Positions 6,327-9,194 of a stretch of DNA of 9,194 nucleotides are shown piece after piece; the first letter of the stretch is position 1, and every line of letters starts with the position of its first letter. Origin of the DNA: Chitinophagaceae bacterium UBA4412 (GTDB lineage: Bacteria; Bacteroidota; Bacteroidia; Chitinophagales; Chitinophagaceae); NCBI GenBank assembly GCA_002400445.1, contig DGQO01000053.1:6623-15816 (forward strand), read 5' to 3'. Below the pieces are notes generated by a model. That model saw only the letters and a program-made list of their open reading frames with translations. It made no database searches and was not told the DNA's origin. The translations under genes were made by a program, and so were the position numbers.

Positions 6327-7442
6327 TTATTTCTTTAGCGCAGCTACTCTCCAGAAGGCTGGCTTTGGCAAATAATTTCTGTCGAACAATAAAGGGTAAT
6401 TCGTTCTGCCTCGCACGGGCCATCCATTAAGCCAACTTTGCCCATCTTGCACACCCCAGAAGGTAACTCTTGTTATTTTGTCTTTGTGCTTTAGAAAAAG
6501 CCGGAATAATGCCTCATAATCATCGGCCAGTTTTTGCTGAATGCTATCAGGCAATCCATTTACATATGGGTTATTAGCTCCACCGTCCTGCATAGCCTGG
6601 CCTACGTCTGCACCTGTAAAATCCCGCCGTAAAACTTCAATGTCCAATTCTGTAAACATCACTTTTAAACCCAATTTTGAATAAGCGATAATACTTTCTT
6701 CAATATCTTTTAAAGGCAGTTTTCCCAGGTGCCAATGGCCTTGTATGCCCACGCCATCAATACGCACACCGGCAGCCTGAATTTTTTTGATAAGCGCAAT
6801 ACATCCTGCTCTTTTTGCAGGCTGCTCATTATTATAATCGTTGTAGTATAACTCCGTACGGGGTGCCGCTGCCTGCGCTTGCCGGAAAGCTTCTGTTACA
6901 AAATCGCTACCCATTCTCTGGAGAAAAATAGAATTACGCATGGTACCATCTTCATTCAATGCTTCATTAACTACATCCCAGGAACTTACCTTACCATCAT
7001 ATCTTGATGCAACTGTTTTGATATGATCGGCAAAAAAGATTTTGAATGAATCTACATTTTTTATCTGCCGGGCAAATGCTGGCAACTGGCTGTGCCAGAT
7101 CAAAGTGTGTGCATTCACTTTGATATTATTCAACTTACAATAAGCCACCATTTTATCTGCCAGTCCAAAATCATACACAGCCCACTGCGGATGAATCTCT
7201 TCCGCTTTCATACAATTTTCTGGTGTGGCCCAATTGAATTGTTGTTTGATCAAAGCATCCGCTTTCGGATCTTTCTGTTCTATTTGCATTGCATTGAGCG
7301 CTGTTCCGATACCAAAGTCCTTACGGTAAAGCTCTTTCAGGGAAGGAACCTGCTTCGTTGCTGTGGTATTTTTTCCAGTACTGCAACTGGAAACTACAAT
7401 TGCTACAATGAGCAGCGGTACAAATAATTTTATGCATTTCAT
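6327..7442 (-). CDS. GH10 endo-1,4-beta-xylanase, lipoprotein
   Basis: The 371-residue protein is a single GH10 TIM barrel (about residues 33-370) behind a lipoprotein signal. The N-terminus MKCIKLFVPLLIVAIVVSSC gives a lipobox with lipidated Cys20. The following residues S-T-G-K-N lack the acidic cluster of the Bacteroidota surface export signal, so a periplasm-facing location is more likely than the cell surface. Family motifs are clear: NAHTLIWHSQLP, WDVVNEA with acid/base Glu160, FTELDIEV with nucleophile Glu265, and C-terminal FWGVQDGQSWL. It would cut xylan or xylo-oligosaccharide backbones, and GH10 enzymes tolerate glucuronosyl-decorated chains. No carbohydrate-binding module is present. 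The gene lies 18 nt after the GH115 stop and has a good ribosome site, so the two form an operon. Nothing suggests truncation or loss of activity. Confidence 0.96.
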   Translation of the reverse strand: MKCIKLFVPLLIVAIVVSSCSTGKNTTATKQVPSLKELYRKDFGIGTALNAMQIEQKDPKADALIKQQFNWATPENCMKAEEIHPQWAVYDFGLADKMVAYCKLNNIKVNAHTLIWHSQLPAFARQIKNVDSFKIFFADHIKTVASRYDGKVSSWDVVNEALNEDGTMRNSIFLQRMGSDFVTEAFRQAQAAAPRTELYYNDYNNEQPAKRAGCIALIKKIQAAGVRIDGVGIQGHWHLGKLPLKDIEESIIAYSKLGLKVMFTELDIEVLRRDFTGADVGQAMQDGGANNPYVNGLPDSIQQKLADDYEALFRLFLKHKDKITRVTFWGVQDGQSWLNGWPVRGRTNYPLLFDRNYLPKPAFWRVAALKK

Positions 7443-7446
7443 AATG

Positions 7447-7455
7447 TCCTTTTTT
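7447..7455 (-). promoter_or_regulatory. Shine-Dalgarno-like site of the GH10 gene
   Basis: On the - strand AAAAAAGGA ends 4 nt before the ATG at 7442. It is the clearest purine-rich ribosome site among the starts in this window and lies in the 18-nt gap after the GH115 stop. It supports the chosen start and independent reinitiation within the operon. Confidence 0.55.
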
Positions 7456-7460
7456 ATGTG

Positions 7461-9194
7461 TTATCGTGTGTTTATTGTTTCTTCGGGTCCCAGATAACTT
7501 GGCTTTAATCCACCAAAGTCAAGTACAAGCTTTTGCAGCACTACCGCAGGATCTACCATCCAGAATTTTACAATATGTTTACCTGCACGGGAAACCAGGT
7601 GAGTGCTGTTTTTGATGATGATATTAGGACCAACCCAGCCATATACGATTCCACCTTCATTCGGCTTTTCTTCTTTATTGATGCTCACGATTTGCGGTGC
7701 TTCGTCATCTATGGAAATGGCATACTGCAGGCCATTAGGCGCCTGGTGAAAATTTAAGGTGGGAGAGAAATAAGCCTTTATGTCAAAAGTTCCGCTGCTG
7801 TAACTGTAAAATTCATATTCAAGATGTGGTGCATTGCCAGCAGGCACTTGCGCTTTTGCTGTTACCGGGAATACGGTGATCGCATTGCCAGTTTTTCCAT
7901 GGTCAGGCAAAATATTCCAGGTAATGCCATTGCTGTTAAATGCCCGGGTAAAATGATCTGCTGCTATACTCACATAACCATTTTGTTCGTGGAAGGAATT
8001 TGCCAGGAATTTTTTTGGATAAGTTGCTTTCCTTGTTTTTATATTGCTGTCCACCATCGCCTTTACTTCATCGGCTGACACATAAAACACTTCCGGCATT
8101 TTTTGTACAGCAGGCTCCTGCCAACCTTTATATCCAATATGTTTCTGGCTCATCATGTGATTCCACTTTCCCCCATTCAATTGATGATAAGCCAATGTGA
8201 TAAGGGAATCATTAGCGTATAATTTTTTCACACTATCCGCATATTCATTGGCCACTGCCCACCGCTGCGCATAAGCCCTTTTATTCAACGCAACATAATA
8301 ATACATCTCATTCAGATTAGCGGATGCCTTTACCGGGTGCAGCACCAATTGAAAATAAGCATCATGGTATTGCGCAGGTAATGCAGCGCCAATAGCTTCG
8401 GCTTTTTTTAATAAATCCCTATACTCTTTTATGATGCGGGGCCATTCGTTGTAATGGAAACTATACGTATCAGCATCCAGCATTTCTGGTTTCCGGCGAC
8501 TGATGTATTTGCTATAATCAGCAATTACTTCTGCAATACCCTTTGCATGAGCAGCACCAAAAGTAGATGCGCTCCATTGCTCCGTATATTTCTTCAAATC
8601 ATTTGCCGTAATACGATCCGGACTCCAGGCGTAATCCAGGAAAAAACTTATGGGAAATTCCATCGGCTTAATATCGCCCACATTTACAATCCAGATATTT
8701 TTCACATTATAGGAATAAGCCAGGTGCATTTGCTCCCAAACCCGTGGAATTGCATTTGTGTTAAGCCATTTGTAGTTGCGGGGGCCGCCCACATAATCAA
8801 AATGATAATACATTCCATACCCACCTGCATGCGGCTGTGCATCCAGCTTTGGAAGCTTTCGCACATTTCCCCAATTATCATCGCAGAGCAGCACGGTAAC
8901 ATCATCTGGCACCCGCATGCCCTTGTCATAATAATCCTGCACCTCTTTGTATAAGGCCCATAATTGCGGCGTTGCTGCGGCAGGTTTTCCAGTTACTTCT
9001 TCAATAATGGTTCGCTGATCTTTTACAATTTTTTCCAGAAGATCGATGGCTGTCCCTTGCGTCATCGGCATATCCCCGTCTCCACGCATGGCAAGCGTTA
9101 CAATGCTTTCATGTGATTGCATATGCTCTATTCCCTTTCTCCAAAAGCTCCTGAGCGTAGAATCATTTTTAGTATAATCCCATGCACCTTTGCC
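7461..9194 (-). CDS. GH115 xylan alpha-1,2-glucuronidase (5'-truncated by window edge)
   Basis: The frame stays open to the window edge, giving 577 residues. The Met codon at 9122 is internal, because the 24 residues before it continue the family sequence (GAWDYTKNDSTLRSFWRKGI). Complete GH115 proteins are about 830-980 residues, so the N-terminal domain and part of the catalytic domain are missing. Visible family signatures are TLAMRGDGDMPM, LLEKIVKDQRTIIEEVTGKP, LLCDDNWGNVRKLP and GMYYHFDYVGGPRNYKW. They are followed by the helical region and, over roughly the last 190 residues, the beta-rich GH115 C-terminal domain ending VVLQKLVLDFGGLKPSYLG. GH115 enzymes remove 4-O-methyl-glucuronic or glucuronic acid from internal xylose units of glucuronoxylan. 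Secretion cannot be judged because the N-terminus is outside the window. It is upstream of the GH10 xylanase by 18 nt, so side-group removal and backbone cleavage are co-expressed. Confidence 0.95.
   Translation of the reverse strand, partial: GKGAWDYTKNDSTLRSFWRKGIEHMQSHESIVTLAMRGDGDMPMTQGTAIDLLEKIVKDQRTIIEEVTGKPAAATPQLWALYKEVQDYYDKGMRVPDDVTVLLCDDNWGNVRKLPKLDAQPHAGGYGMYYHFDYVGGPRNYKWLNTNAIPRVWEQMHLAYSYNVKNIWIVNVGDIKPMEFPISFFLDYAWSPDRITANDLKKYTEQWSASTFGAAHAKGIAEVIADYSKYISRRKPEMLDADTYSFHYNEWPRIIKEYRDLLKKAEAIGAALPAQYHDAYFQLVLHPVKASANLNEMYYYVALNKRAYAQRWAVANEYADSVKKLYANDSLITLAYHQLNGGKWNHMMSQKHIGYKGWQEPAVQKMPEVFYVSADEVKAMVDSNIKTRKATYPKKFLANSFHEQNGYVSIAADHFTRAFNSNGITWNILPDHGKTGNAITVFPVTAKAQVPAGNAPHLEYEFYSYSSGTFDIKAYFSPTLNFHQAPNGLQYAISIDDEAPQIVSINKEEKPNEGGIVYGWVGPNIIIKNSTHLVSRAGKHIVKFWMVDPAVVLQKLVLDFGGLKPSYLGPEETINTR

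Noticed and set aside
8454..8954. 166-codon open frame on the + strand
   Set aside because: It is antisense to the well-supported GH115 gene, has low-complexity Ile/His/Cys-rich content and matches no family I recognise.

Overview
The window reads as a stretch of a Bacteroidota chromosome, most likely from the Chitinophagaceae/Sphingobacteriia side. The reasons are the gene families present, the AT-leaning composition, the near absence of Shine-Dalgarno sequences, and a secreted plant-polysaccharide hydrolase set. The taxonomic call is an inference, because no rRNA or other marker gene lies in the window. I see no tRNA, rRNA, CRISPR array, insertion sequence, phage gene or SusC/SusD pair.

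There are three blocks. Left (1-3100, + strand): the 3' part of an AGE-family epimerase of the cellobiose 2-epimerase type, followed by a secreted GH2-family glycosidase. The 169-bp gap between them holds a repeated and palindromic element. Centre (3130-6272): a compact redox/unknown-function module built from two divergent units. Leftward runs a flavin-reductase-like protein followed after 1 nt by a DUF2071/YqjF-like protein. Rightward runs a second flavin-reductase-like protein, then a 55-residue DUF2256 zinc-ribbon protein (1-nt overlap), then a TIGR03643-type small protein (14-nt overlap), then an SDR oxidoreductase after 49 nt. Right (6327-9194, - strand): a xylan-degradation operon with a GH115 alpha-glucuronidase (5' end outside the window) followed after 18 nt by a lipoprotein GH10 endo-xylanase.

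The flanking blocks make sense together as plant cell-wall use. GH115 removes (methyl)glucuronic acid from glucuronoxylan, GH10 cuts the backbone, GH2 would trim oligosaccharides or side groups, and the epimerase would process a beta-1,4-linked disaccharide in the cytoplasm. The central block has no obvious link to polysaccharide use. Hairpins sit at both of its boundaries with the glycan genes (3084-3119 and 6271-6295), so it is probably transcribed separately.

The most interesting points are: the central module of tightly coupled small uncharacterised proteins with two flavin-reductase-fold proteins; an SDR whose usual catalytic serine position is occupied by glycine while the Tyr/Lys pair is kept; the tandem/inverted TGYTATAGCA element upstream of the GH2 gene; and an 11-bp perfect palindrome in the 51-bp divergent promoter region.
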